NCBI RefSeq assembly: GCF_037975245.1
Contig: NC_092563.1
Coordinates: forward strand, 30,217,960 to 30,281,959
From: Apostichopus japonicus
Lineage: Eukaryota; Echinodermata; Holothuroidea; Aspidochirotida; Stichopodidae
Direction: 5' to 3'
DNA: 64,000 nucleotides
The notes under the pieces are model-generated. The model was not told where the DNA came from. It searched no databases and saw nothing but the letters and a program-made list of their open reading frames with translations. The position numbers and the translations under genes were made by a program. Positions 1-22,400 of this stretch are shown piece by piece. The stretch's first letter is position 1. Every line of letters begins with the position of its first letter.

Positions 1-8857
<8,857 letters not shown>

Positions 8858-10640
8858 AGGCGTGGAAACCACTGCAATAGAAAGTAACATAAAATAGCAT
8901 GCCGTCTTAATATTGGACTTAACATATCATATCGCATGTTCATAAATATTCTGACATTGACTCGCTTGTTTTTTTGGAGTCCTGGAATTGCTTTTGCACT
9001 ATAACAATTTACAAGAGGACTGCACGCTTCGAGAAGTGAGTTTGTCTCAACGATACCCTTGAATAAACTCAACTGTAAATAAATACATAGATAAATAAAT
9101 AAATCGATAAATATCCCACCGTTGAATGGCTTAATTGCAAGTTATTTCAAGCCATGGGCTGTTTTAGCACTTTTGTAAGTTAACAACCAGAACCATCCTG
9201 CGTGAATCCAGTAGAAGTGAATTTGACTCACAGATGCAGTTGAATAAACCAAACTATGTTAACATAACAGTACTGCAGTCACTTACTTTGTGACACTTTG
9301 TTTTCCATGCAATCCTTATCCACATTTGAGCTTGTAGTTTCCTCTCCTGTTGTGCCATTTTGCATGAATTGAGTTTTCTAAACTTTACAAGAGCTGCCTG
9401 TGAAACAGATGTGCCTTTAACAGGATATCCTGTCAGTGGTTATATCCCTTCTTTTCCCCATAGTACTGTGGTATGTAGTACCTCATTGGTTCATATTGTT
9501 GGATATGTCCCTTTGTATTCCCCTAGTACTTACATGTTACCTGAATGGATACTATAAAGGTGGATAGTTATTAGAGGACATATCCCCTCATTTTACGAAG
9601 TTATACATTCTCTTAAATCCTTTAGTGTCACCAAAAGTTCTATATTATCAAGGTCAATGGTTAATATTACTGCTAGTTATATCCCATAATTTTACAATGA
9701 TGCTTCCATATTGTTATGTAATAGGTAAATGATTAGTTCGTATTACTGTTAGGTATATCCCTTTACAATACCCATAACGTTTCTTTATATCCTGGAATAG
9801 AGTTTAACATCATAGGGTTATTATATATGTGTTGTCTTGGAAGTAGCAGGCCTTTTTCTTTTATTTTAACCAGCATTTCAAACATGGTGAAAATTTACTT
9901 CTGAATGCATGAACATTGAGTGCATTGTTGTGATATTTCCATTTATTTTGCTTGTTATTCAGCTCATCGTAAGAAATGAAAATGAGTCTTTCAGTTCCCT
10001 CAATGGTGTGATTTTCCTTTTCCATAAAATTTTGATTGGTTCAAAATTTATTTGTGTACCTGCAAAATCCTGCTCATTAATAATAATTGTGTATAATTGG
10101 TTTGCTGTAGTCTCAGTCTAAATTTTGTGAATAGTTTTCAATTGTACCTGGCAAATGTTAACTTTATAGCAAATCAGAACCATATGGTTTATAGCCACAG
10201 ATAGTTGTATACCAAAGTTATATTCAGAAAAAAAATGCAATCAACAAGAATTTTGCAAGAACGTGACAGCTGATTACATGACCATCTATTCGTCAGTGCA
10301 TCATTTTGTAGGAGCAAAATGTAACCAAAAACATGTTAAATTGTGGTATGGAAGGTAACCTGTCCTTCTTTATTAGTTTCAGAGGCTTTTTGTTGTGAGT
10401 TAAATTTCTGTGACTTTTTAGATTCTTCCTGTAACAAGCGTTAAAATGTTAAAAGCATGTGGATTTGATGCTAATTTAAATAATTGCTTTCCTATATGCA
10501 GCTGTTGAAAGTTGTTTTCATTATGGCTTTGACTTTTGGATTAGGCAACGGGAAAACTGCCAATAAAGGAATTTCTGATAGCATGCTTTTATGAAACGAA
10601 TGAATTGTAAGTTTTTTGGTTAAATAATAAAGTTTTTGCT
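8858..10640 (+). other. GOT2 3' flank / probable 3'UTR with several AATAAA signals
   Basis: No further coding exon is seen. AATAAA hexamers lie at 9062, 9243, 10562 and 10627, so the transcript may end near 9.1 kb or run to about 10.65 kb, where a TTGCTTCATAAA context and an A-run follow. Between 9420 and 9800 a degenerate 'TATATCCC' phrase recurs several times. Which polyadenylation site is used cannot be told from sequence. Confidence 0.4.
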
Positions 10641-13614
10641 TCATAAATCATGGTGAAAAAAAAACCCTTTTGATGACAGGGATATGTTTAATTTTAAAGT
10701 TGACTTCAGGGTTTTGAATATAATTACCTGAAAGAATAAATTTTGCCTTGTCTTTATCTCATAAAGTTTCCTTTGGAATGCCAAAAGAATTCTTCATTAA
10801 TGAAGAGCAAGCATACTGTTGTTGTCAAATGTAAAGCTGTTGAGAGTTTGTTCAAGGTTTCCTTCTGGCGTTCCATACTGCCAGTAGTAGGGTTTTTCAT
10901 TAAAGAAGCAAATACTGCTGGAACTGGCTTGCGAATTTATGGTGATTAGGAGCGGGTCAAGACAAAATATGAGTAAGATGGATTTATTTGTATCAGACAA
11001 GATTCTGATTGAGATCTTATGAATTCTACGTGACGTGTAAGCTAATCTAGATATCTTGAAGGTATGTTTTCAACTATTTCGTTTTAATATTTTGATGTTT
11101 CAAAATGAAAGGAAAACGTTCAAAAATCGAAATCTCAAAAAAGGAGAAAGTTGACAGATGGAATTGTCGCAACATTGGAAATATTAACATGGCGGGTAAA
11201 AAATTGAAACAAGAAAGTTGAAACATTGAATCGAAAAGTCGCAATGATCCTTAAGGGCCTCGGCAGTATTTTACAGAATTTATGTATAAATATATATTTT
11301 CTGTCTTCAAAGCTGTAAGGCCAAGGTTACTGGTTGAAATTTCGTTCTAATAAATCATTTCTGTACCCTTTCTTTCAAGAATCATTTTTTCATGATGTTG
11401 CTGGGCATGAAACTCACATCACCGGATAATAATGTCGCAGCACTTGTTTAGCTATAAATGGCATCAGATTGAGAAGAACTGTTTCCTATAAGTTGATGAA
11501 AATGTAAGTAGCTCGTGAGAAGGTTAGTCCCTTTGTCATGGGAGTTAATACCGCAACCACATCTCTTCCGTTCCATATTGAATCCGTCGACGCCGTTGCA
11601 GACAAAAAGTAACACCACATGTGTTCCTGCAGGAAACCAAAAGAGAGATTATCGAATAGTACACTAGGAATGAATAATTCAGTGACATACTGCAACAAGC
11701 AGGTAAAAATGGAAGATAACTCGAATTTAAATATGAAGAAGAGATAAAACGAGAGCGCAATGCTCATATCAAACAGAGGGCGCTATTCCCATACGATCGT
11801 TAGAGTTCTCTATAAAATGAATCTAATGATCGCCAGAGCCATGTCTACAAACGGCTCTGACGTTTAGCTAAATTATTATACACATTGTTCTCCGTTTTTG
11901 AGTAGATATTTCTGAGTTATTTTATGGGAACAGGAAGAAGGCATGTGACATTCACGCTAGGGATGCACTAAAAGATTCATAGGAAGCCCTTCGAAGCACA
12001 CAATATGTGCATACATCAGCAAAATGATACATACTTTCACGTTTTAATTGGACGCGTGATTCGAACGTGGAACTTTTGCGACTGAAGACGGTATAAAATT
12101 TGTGGAATGGTATATTAGTTACCTATCGGGGCGGGGGCGAGTCGACTGCACCTGTTCACAGCTGTGACTTCAAAAACAGTTCTTCCGAATTTGATACGAA
12201 TGTGTAAAGCATGCTTGAATTGAAACAGTATGTAAAGGAAGTTATCATTGCAACTATAGCGCTAGACTACGGAAGTCGTGGTTGCACATGTTTTCTCTCA
12301 TAGTGCGGTTGTTACAAAACCGGAATACCGTTTTGTTAGAAGGTATTTAGGGATCATGACTTGCATATACCCTAACCCATGATTTAAACACTAAACATAG
12401 TCAATTGACAACATTGGAGGGAAGGAGTCCACCCTCCCCGTCAGGAGAAATCAAAGAGACAGAGTCTCTGTGAACCCCCTTATATTCTCTATTAGGTAGA
12501 TTTCAACCTCAGTTGGAAAATTGGTTACACAACTTGTCAAAGTTCAAATTTAGTCTACTTCAGAGTTAGTCTGAATGTTTTATCGTCATTTTCAATGAAA
12601 TATAGGTTATATTATTAGTTTTAATAATTTTATGCAATAAGTTCTAATACACGCCTGTATGTCACTTCTCATTTTAGAACCTATAATATAAATTAATACA
12701 CATTTCCACGGAAGATCAGGTAGGGCCTAGTGTTATAGTCAGCTTGACTCCAAATTTTCGGCATACGTTCTATTATGAAAGTCGATACAAGAGATGTGAA
12801 ATACGTGACGGCAGGGTCGACCCTGACTTAGTTATCGTCTGCAACACAACTTTTACATGTTCACGGTCGGGGAGAGTCCATTCGACCATTCCCGATGGAA
12901 GGATGGCAAATTAGGAAACGGAACGTCACTATAATTACATTTTGGTACGTCAAGGTCAACCACCCTGGTAATTGACCTTCACCGATCGAACGGTAATGGA
13001 CAGGTCGCAAAGCGTTCATCGCCGATGTAAAGCGTGACGTTATACATAACCAACGCATGACTTGCGTGATACAGTATCAGAGTCTCCATACAGGTACATG
13101 CACGTATCAGCCTGATCTAACGTCTCTACAATCGATGACGCTCCAATGTGCTATGCGTATTCCGTACATATACAGAAACAATAGCCAAATCGCATTGCTC
13201 CCGAAATGCTCCCACAGTCAGTGGACGGAATCAAAATTACTCGCTTATTCTGTCAGGGTATTTTTAGGTCCGAGTGGTTCCAACCGGAGTCTATATGTCT
13301 GACATATCGGCCTCACTTCATAAAGGCATCATGATCAATGACAGTGAAAACTGAATTGCAAGAAGTAGTGACATCAGTTGTTCAGTTTAATCAGAATATT
13401 CTTACGTCCGTGAACTGGCCAAATCTGTCAGACACAGATGGCAAAACATATTAACGTACACTTAAAGTACACGTCCGTGAACTGGCCGAATCTTCAGACA
13501 CGTATGAAGTGTTAGAAGTGTTAGACAACACCATCGATCCCAGAAAATACACACATACAGCTTGCTACCATCGGTTATTAGACACTAGTGTACAGTCAGT
13601 ACATACAGCTGCGG
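10641..13614. other. Intergenic, no gene recognised
   Basis: Only short, non-conserved reading frames on both strands. AT-rich up to about 11.8 kb, then more mixed. No RNA gene, domain-like translation or splice-consistent exon chain was seen. Confidence 0.5.
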
Positions 13615-13622
13615 TCAATACC

Positions 13623-13994
13623 CAGTGGCGGCGGAACCGGGGGGGGGGGGGCTCAGCCCCCCATTGAAAAAGTTGAGGGGGCAAATGCATGATAAGCCCC
13701 CCCCCCCAATATTTACCAAGGCTCCGAAACGTGCATCTGCCCATTTTTCAATGCATACTTGTCGATCTGTCCGATGCACACGTATACTATATAGGTGTAA
13801 TAATTTTAGTAAATGCTGGGGTACATGCATTCGTCACAGTGCTTGGTTCATAGAAATTTGTTGGCAACTGCACATGGTTTTGGAATTACCCATTTTCTTG
13901 TACGCTCCGCGCCAACCGATGGTGGCGCTCCGCTTAGATAGTCTCCACACATTAGCCCCCCCCCCCCAATAATTTTCCCGTTCCGCCGCGCCTG
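13623..13994. mobile_element. Non-autonomous hAT-like element, 372 bp
   Basis: Termini CAGTGGCGGCGGAAC and GTTCCGCCGCGCCTG form near-perfect inverted repeats. An 8-bp direct duplication TCAATACC flanks it (13615-13622 and 13995-14002). TIRs starting CAGTGG with 8-bp duplications fit the hAT superfamily. Subterminal G and C homopolymers mirror each other. No transposase. An internal GC-rich core (13901-13941) is shared with other elements here. Confidence 0.85.
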
Positions 13995-14002
13995 TCAATA
14001 CC

Positions 14003-15594
14003 CACAGCACAGTGTACAAACAATACAGCGATGGACATGTCATGTCACGCTAAAGATAACAAGGTATCGCGGTTCATTACTGTACTGTCTACATTTTGTA
14101 GCGACACGAACTAAACGTCACTTGCAAGCAACGGAAAGTTAACTTTTTCAGATGGCCGCATGCGGTTTGGGGTGAGTCTTCAATGCCTTCATAATAATTC
14201 ACACAGTGAAATATGTTGAAAGCAGTTAAGACTGTGTCTGCCATTTAAAATTCGTTGCTGCCAACCACCCCCCCCCCTCCCTCTCCGTTCCACACTGTGT
14301 TTAAAAACTCGAATAATGAACATACCAATAACACTTCAACTAACATTTTCACACTTTCAATGCATTTCTCCCTCACTGCCACGATTTCCGAAATTCAAAC
14401 AAGAAGAAGTGTCAGAAAAACAACTTGTGATAAGTTTGGAAGTTTTATTATGCTATAGTTTGAGCTCAGAGCTAAAGTGACGTTTAAGAAAGATTAACAA
14501 CATTTTAGAGGGCTGTCGGAGCAAATTTCAATCTCATGTAACTCTTGGAAAACTGACTAATTTATACCGGCCAGGCGAAACAAGCAAAAATCGTTAATAT
14601 GTGAGATGGCGCTAACATTTTCAAATAGTTTTTCCACTATTGTCTTGAACGAGATTATCAATTTTTAGTTTTTAAATTACAAACTTAAAATAAATGGCAT
14701 CTCATTGTTAGCACCCACTAAGTTTAATAATAGGGCCGCCTGGACACAAGGCTTCCTGGACTCGCGTCTAAACATCTTATACGATGTATTTAGTCCGTCG
14801 TTACTATTCTGTATATATTATGCCGGTATATACCACTTTAAAAGTTACTTCGCTCCTCGTTATTAAAGTATCACAGTTGACATTCCCCTTAAATACGATT
14901 ACCAAGCATCTGTTTATGGTGACACATCCAAGCATGGTGTCTCGTAAATTGTTCACTAGGAGGTCAAGAATCAGTCTGACTTTCTCTAACAATGTTTGTT
15001 TTCATGTCAAGCTGCCTGTCTTATACATAGAGTGAAACTCACTAACAATCGAGTCCGCCAAAGTCAAGCGTTCGAAACAGGTTCTTTATAAGAAAACAAT
15101 CGAATTCCATCACGTTTTGTAATGTACCCGTTGGAACGAATAAAAAACATCAATTTCAGAATCCATTTCCGAAAGTACAGCGGAAATAATTCGCCAATGA
15201 TAGTTGCATGGTAGCAGGTTCAATGATTACCAGATCACAATATAGAACTGTTCTTTTCTTTATCCGGTACGCGAGCGGTGTAAGCTAGGGAAAAAGTCAT
15301 TGAAAGAAAGGAAACGGTTGCCAAGCTGAAGTTTATCGCGGCGGGTCCATTTGTCAACATCCGGAGATAAAAAGTACTTTCTAACCAATTGGACATAGCC
15401 AATGTTCATTAGAACACAGTCTTGAGGAAGGTACATATCAAGTATTAGGCGGCGCACGTGCGTATTAGGCCTAAGCTAGCGTTATCCTTTTCACTATAAG
15501 CTTGTCAAAGACAGTCGCTTTACAGTATTTACCAACAGCGAATCATCGCGATTACTTCTCTGGAATTACTTCAGCAATTTGTTGACTTATAACA
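14003..15594. other. Intergenic / upstream region of the FN3-EGF gene
   Basis: No coding exon seen. A palindromic CGCACGTGCG, containing a CACGTG E-box, sits near 15452-15461, about 140 bp before the chosen start codon. No clear TATA box at a fixed distance. The immediate upstream stretch is probably 5'UTR, but the transcription start is unknown. Confidence 0.35.
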
Positions 15595-15660
15595 ATGATT
15601 TTGAACGTTCATTTCCTCGTATTACTGTTGGGATTATGTGCGTCTCAGGAGACAGAACAG
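15595..15660 (+). CDS. Exon 1: signal peptide
   Basis: ATG at 15595 in an AACAATGA context. It encodes a hydrophobic [17 protein letters not shown] leader with a likely cleavage after CAS, then QETEQ, donor GTAAGA at 15661, phase 0. The start was chosen because it gives a standard signal peptide that splices in phase into the next exon. Confidence 0.75.
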
Positions 15661-18600
15661 GTAAGATATTTTCGTATAATTGTTGGCGGGTGAAATGAGA
15701 AAATAAACCTCTTGTAATTTTAACATATGTGTTATAGAACCATGTTGTAAGTTTTCCAATATTTAGTACTCTATCGATAATGTTTTGTATATATATGCAG
15801 GCGCGTATCCAGGATTTTCTAACCCGGGGGGCGCGAACTACTATCTAAGCGGAGCGCCACCATCGGTTGGCGCGCAGCGTACAAGAAAATTTCTGGTTTT
15901 GATACCCCCCCCCCCCCCAGATCACCGGAAACGGCACTTCTCGGGCTTGAAATGACCAACCAGATGTACACTTTTGGCCTGAGAACCAAGTATCTCCTAA
16001 TAGTTTTTTTTCCATCCATAACCTTTTTGAAGATTGTCAACCCGGCACACGTCATGCTCGACCTGCTCGCATGTCCTGTGGGTCTTAGCTTTTGTAGGTG
16101 ATTCTACGTCGCGGCCCACAATACCCGTCAGCCCCACTTTTCAAGGTTTTAAGCCCCAAATTTGTTCAGAATTTGAAAATTCACATTTCTCGTGAATAAA
16201 CTCGCTTCAAAACATACCCATAATGTTGTACAAAATTTCATCTATGGACAACCAATATAGAAAAACTACCCTCAACCCCTAACAGACCGGTCAAAATTGC
16301 ACGAGTAGAGGGATGTGTGATGTTGGTCAGAAATTTTCGAAAATTCAGACACAGTTAATTTATTGGTGTACAAATATTAAACCTCTTATAACGGCTATTA
16401 TAAAACTTGGTTGAAGGAAATGAAAAAATAGCAGATATTTCCGAAACCGAACACTACACACATAGGCGTAGGAGGCGCGGCGGCAGTGGCGGAGCTAGGG
16501 GTATTGGTCAGGAGGGGCGAGAATGGTCTGTAGGGGCGCTTTCGACACTATCTAAGCGGAGCGCCACCACTGGTTTGCGCGTAGCGCACAGACAAATTTT
16601 GAGTAAAGATACTCCCTAGATCGCCGGAAATGACCCTTTCAGGGCCTGGCTAATTTGCAGATAAACGAAGAATAGGGTGTCATGGCCAAATTACACCAAG
16701 AAAATGTGAGAAATGTCAATAAGTAGATGAGAGCGCAATAAAAAAGTCAATAATCTAGAATAAGTAAAAAGTGGTAAAGAGCTGAAAAAGGCGCCAGCAG
16801 TCCATTTGAGTCCGTCAGGGGGCGCATCCGCCCCCTGAACGTATGGACGCTCTGCCACTGCGCGGCAGGGGTGCAGCCCCTAATTCGCCATTACTAATGT
16901 AAAAGAGAGTTTTGACATAATTGGACCTCCATGCTTTTTATACATCTACATGAGACATGTCGTTGTTTACATTAGCATCCCGCGGTATACTGCGCAATTT
17001 GAACGGACCGTACGGTACATGATGGCATGCGATGTAATAACCGATGCTTGCTTATATGATATTGACATTGACACGTTGAACGCGCGCTTCGCGCGCGAAA
17101 ATTTTTGGTTATTTTTTCAGGCAAGTCGGACAGTTTTGAGGATTTTCATCCTGGAACGCCATTTTCACGCTCACTGATATGATGTGATATCTGCTGTTTG
17201 CGTTACAAATTCGAACAGGCGCGTGGCGAGGAATTTGCCAAGTGAGGGGCGAAGCCTGTAGGCAAATTATCTAAGCGTAGCGCCACCATAGGTTGGCGCG
17301 AAGCGTACAAGAAAATTTTGGCCGAAAATGCCTCCCAGATGGCTGGAAATGGCACTATCCAGGACCATTTGTTAGCGCGAAGCGTATAGGCAAATTTTGG
17401 CCGAAAATGTCTCCCAGATCGCTGGAAATGACACTTCCCAGGCCTTGTAAGTTGCATCTAAGCACTTTCTAGTTTGAAATTACTTAGCGATATCATTTAA
17501 AAAAATGCTAAATGGGGGGGGGGCGGTCGCCCCCATCCCAAAATGCGTCATGTTCCCGACGACACGGTCGAGTTCGAGACCAGCCACAGTTGGTTTCATA
17601 GCACAATTCTACACACGCGTTATGATAGACCATATATAGTATATATATAGATCATTAGTGAGAGAGGAAAATGGAAACGTAAAAAAAAATGGAGTTGTCG
17701 GTGTAAGGGGTAGGGTGAGGCACACTTTTACGAAATCATTGATCCGTCACTGGTTACCCTTCAGCGCTGTAATGATGTCACTGTTCCTCTTTCTCTTCCC
17801 GGTGTCTTCGCGTTTTCTTTTATTCCCTCCTTTTCTCCTTCTTCTCTCTTTCTTCTTTTTCTTTTCCCTTCCTTCCTCTCCTCCTCTTTTTCCCCTCTTT
17901 TTTCCTTTTTTTCTTCTCTTTTTTTTCTCTCCTCTTTTTCTTACCCGGGGGGCGCGCGCCCCCAACGCCCCCCCCCTGGATACGCACCTGATATGCTATA
18001 ATGCATTCATTTAAACTTATGATAGACCATGTTATGTAATCCATGATACGTCTGGAGTACGCGTACATAATGTTCGCTAATCTTGCTTTCCTAACTTCGA
18101 ACAATTGAGCCGTCTCACGACCGTGGTACCATCTCAAAAGTGTTGCGTAAATATAGTGCATAGAACTGTCAAGGCATGGGCAGGGGGAGGGGGGGGGTCG
18201 GCTTCAGTAACGGCTTCAGTAACGGTCCAGCGAGCCTGAAATTAGACACGTCATTGCTAAGTTGGGGCTGTCATCTTCTTTTTCTGAGAACTTTATTCAT
18301 TTTTCACCTTAAGACCCACTCCTCGATAAGATATACCTCCCATTTCCCTTCGTTACTCAGGTGACTAATATGATATTTTGGAGTAGTTATATACTATAAC
18401 AGTGATATATATATATATATAAATATATATAAATAAATATATATATATATATACACATATATATATATATATATATATATAAATGAAAATCGTAATGAGT
18501 TGGAAAATCAAGAACAGTGAAAAAACTTTCAGCCTCCACCGGGATTCGAACCACGGGCCTTCCATATATATATATATATATATAACAGTGAAAAAACTTC

Positions 18601-19071
18601 CAGACTCCACCGGGATTCGAACCCGGGCCTCCCGTTTTATATGCGGACACCCTAACCACTAGGCTATGGACGCTGGTTGCATGTCCAGAGGTTCGACACC
18701 GGTAAGGAAGGTCGTAATTCCACTGTAGGCGTTTGTCACCTGCATGTATCGAACAATACTAGTTTGACATATTTTGCCTTACTTTAGAGATCAAACATGA
18801 TGCTAACCAACTCAAAATCATTTGTGATTCCTAAAGCCGGATCTCGAAAGAGATACTTTGAACAGACTATATATATATATATATATAGATAGATATATAT
18901 ATATATAAATATATATATATATAAATATATATATATATAAATATATATAAATGAAAATCGTAATGAGTTGGAAAATCAAAAACAGTGAAAAAACTTTCAG
19001 CCTCCACCGGGATTCGAACCACGGGCCTCCCGCTCTGTACGCGGACACCCTAACCACTAGGCTATGGACGC

Positions 19072-19108
<37 letters not shown>

Positions 19109-19424
19109 GAAAATCGTAATGAGTTGGAAAATCAAGAACAGTGAAAAAACTTTCAGCCTCCACCGGGATTCGAACCACGGGCCTCCCGCTCTGTACGCGG
19201 ACACCCTAACCACTAGGCTATGGACCCTGATTGTATGTCCAGAGGTTCGAAACCGGTAAGGAAGATCGTAATTCCACTGTAGGCGTTTGTCACCTATATC
19301 GAACAATACTAGTTCTGTTTTTGGTGACATATTTTGCCCTACTCTAGAGATCAAACATGATGCTATACAACTCGAAAATCATTTGTGATTCCTAAAGCCG
19401 GATCTCGAAAGAGATACTTTGAAC

Positions 19425-19497
<73 letters not shown>

Positions 19498-22400
19498 GTG
19501 TATGAATCTCAAAAAAATAAGAGAGAGAAATAGAGAGTGTGGTGAATTACCCCTGTCACAGATGTGCTGTTTGTCAATACATATAGTGATGTGGGTGTGA
19601 AGAGCCAGCTGCGACTCCCAAAGGACGAGACTCTTTGGTAATATCTACTGACAGTCTCCTTGATTAGGTTATAAATCTCCCTGGATATATAAACTGTACA
19701 CAGTACTCTGAGCAGGGAGTTGTTATGGAACAACTCCCTGCTCTGAGCATGGGGTTTGTGAACCTTACCAAGTCGACAGTTTCGTTATTGGGAGCACGAT
19801 CTGTACGAATTTTCTCTTGGTGACCTTATTAAATGACACTTTGATCGGGTCGTATGTAAACATCGTAAATTAACCATCGATAAGTTGATGACCTTTGCAC
19901 TGACCTCATATCCACGCACTGATGGTGTCTCCTCGATCCACAGGTGTATTTTGTATATACTGTCATATATAGTTGCACCTTATTTTCTTCGTATTTTTGT
20001 CGTTATAGATTTTCCTGTTTTTAATGCCAAAGGGAACAGGATAATTCCTTGTTTTGCCCTTGTTTACATTCTCATGAATTCGAGGTTTGTGATCCTTTAC
20101 CAACGACACGGGGTATTGGTGACAAGGGGGAGTTGGTGGCTTGGTGGTGGGGTGGCGGCCTGGGGGTGGGGTGGTGGGATGGTGGGATGGTGGGAAGAAA
20201 CTTGAAACGGGAGAAAAGTGTAATGTATAGATGAGTTGCAGGCACCGGTCTCAAGTTTGCATTAGACCTGTTTTTTTTTAAACTTCATAAATATTAAACT
20301 ATTTATGCCTATACTGATAAATATGGTATTTAATGTATGCAATAGTCCTATATTTACAGACGTTTCGTGCAATTAATTATTATTTTTAATTTATGCTTAT
20401 TTTTTCGTTGATGTGGGCAACTAAGCAAATAAAAAATATTGATACTCCAGCTTCTATACTCCCTCAATGAGCCTCCGAACCTATGACTTACATATCATAT
20501 AAATAAACTCTGCAGTGTGGCAATCAGCATCCACATGGTTTCATCTTCTGTCACTTCAAAACCTAATATCAATAGAAAAAAATCATTATACTAGAAATGA
20601 TTTTGGGTCGGAAACGTTTGTTTGGTAATGGTAACCCCGGAGGCAAAAAAGGCATAATTTTCCCATCAACTTTCTGATCGTGTTATCAGGAAATACTCAC
20701 ATCACCAAGGTGATATACGCTGAATTGAACTTCTGCGAACTCTAATAATTATTTTGTGCACGGATCGAGGGTGAAATACATTCCCAGGATGTACACCGCT
20801 ACAGTGGCGTAGGAAGTTACTTTTGAGTGGGGGGGGGGGGCTGAAGACTGATGGCCGGCCTGGGGGAGGGGTCTAAGGGGAGGGGGTGTCCCCCTCCCCT
20901 TTGGATTTTTTTTGCATTTCCAGGTGGCCTCAGATGCAATTTGGTGCAATATAGCACACTTCAACACCCACTCCATTTTGTAAACTTAATTTTGTATTTT
21001 CACCTGGCCTTAGATGCAATTTGGTGCTCCAAATGAGATATTTTTCTCATTTGGAAATGAAAAAGGGGTTTTTTGACTTGCGAAGTGGGGGGGCGGAATG
21101 ATACTTCCGCCCCTCCACATTTTTCACTGGGGGGGCTGGCGCCCCCCCAGCCCCCCGGTTCCTACGCCCTTGCACCGCTACTCAAAACACATGCACGTAT
21201 TTTCTTAGCATTTCAAACAAATTTATTAGTGCTTTGAAATATCGGACACTGACTATACGAGCACTTTACACTTAGCTGCTGTTGTGCTGTAGTGTGGTAA
21301 TATGTCTGGCTAGTTGGGCCTGATGTATAGTTTGATTTGGTTGCTTTTCAGCTGCAAAACTTCATCTGTCTTTCCACGTCACATCAGAGACCTCCGATGG
21401 AACGCGGATCGAAGTCTTAGTTTCAGCGCTCCCAAAAACTCGGAAATCCTATGAGATATCCCAGAATATGTGCAGTTAATTATTCCTTTGGGTCGATTAT
21501 TGTTGTAAAACATATAGCTTGATCGAAGAAGGATTTGTCTGTACTTTATTATACACCGAAACCCAAGGGCCGGGAGACAGGGATATAAGTTGCCGACGGC
21601 AAAGTGATCTTACGCTGGGCGCTGGGGCTTCAGTACCACAATCTGCAAGGGCGGCGGAACTCAGGTTAAAAATGTGCCCTTTTTCTACATAAAAATTGTA
21701 CTCTTGATCACCTTACTAGGTAAGCAAAGGCGTAGGAGCCCAGTTTGATTTGAGGTGGGGGGGGGGGGAGCTAGGGGCTGTAACGACTTGCCCGAAAAAT
21801 ATAACCAAATTTTTTCGCGCGCCCCGCGCGCGTTCAACGTCTTAATGTGCATATCATATAGGCATGCATCGGTTATGACACCGCATGCCAATAACATACA
21901 ATCATTTGTCGTTACAATAATAATGATCATAATAATATCAGAATTTCCAAATATGCATTGCTATATTACATTGTGACTTTGTAATTAGCAGAAGCCATTT
22001 ATAACCTACTATGAATAATGAGTATAGTTTTAATATCCCATAACCTACCCCATCCTTTCGTATTTTGACATATTTCATTTTCTTTCATGCATGTATCGAT
22101 CGCGTGTGCAGGGACTTGGACTTTATAATGATTTCACCTCATTTTGTCTCGAAAGAAAACTTTTTTCTCAATTTGAACATTGGTTATTGCAGTGCTAGTA
22201 TGCATTTTTTTCCTTGAGGGGGAGGGGGGGGGGGGTTGATGAAGTGATGTGTATACGCAAATAAGATAATACAATAAGAGTTATAAAAGGTACTTCATAT
22301 CAGGCTGCATCAGTCAAATCGAATTTCTGCAAAGTGCCCTTCGACGTCGGTGCCCCCCCCCCCCCCCCCAGATTAAAAGTGCTTCCGCCGCCCTTGACAA

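Noticed and set aside
17658-18161. Proline/serine/phenylalanine- or lysine/arginine-rich frames on both strands
   Set aside because: They are translations of the C/T tract at 17790-17940 and a transposon end.
18603-19229. Possible tRNA genes on the minus strand
   Set aside because: A-box-like and B-box sequences are present, but the anticodon arms and acceptor pairing are not standard and the copies lie in a repeat cluster, so SINE heads are more likely.
18818-19354. 178-codon minus-strand frame and similar IYIYIY frames, also at 37812-38131
   Set aside because: Translation of TA microsatellites joined to SINE pieces.
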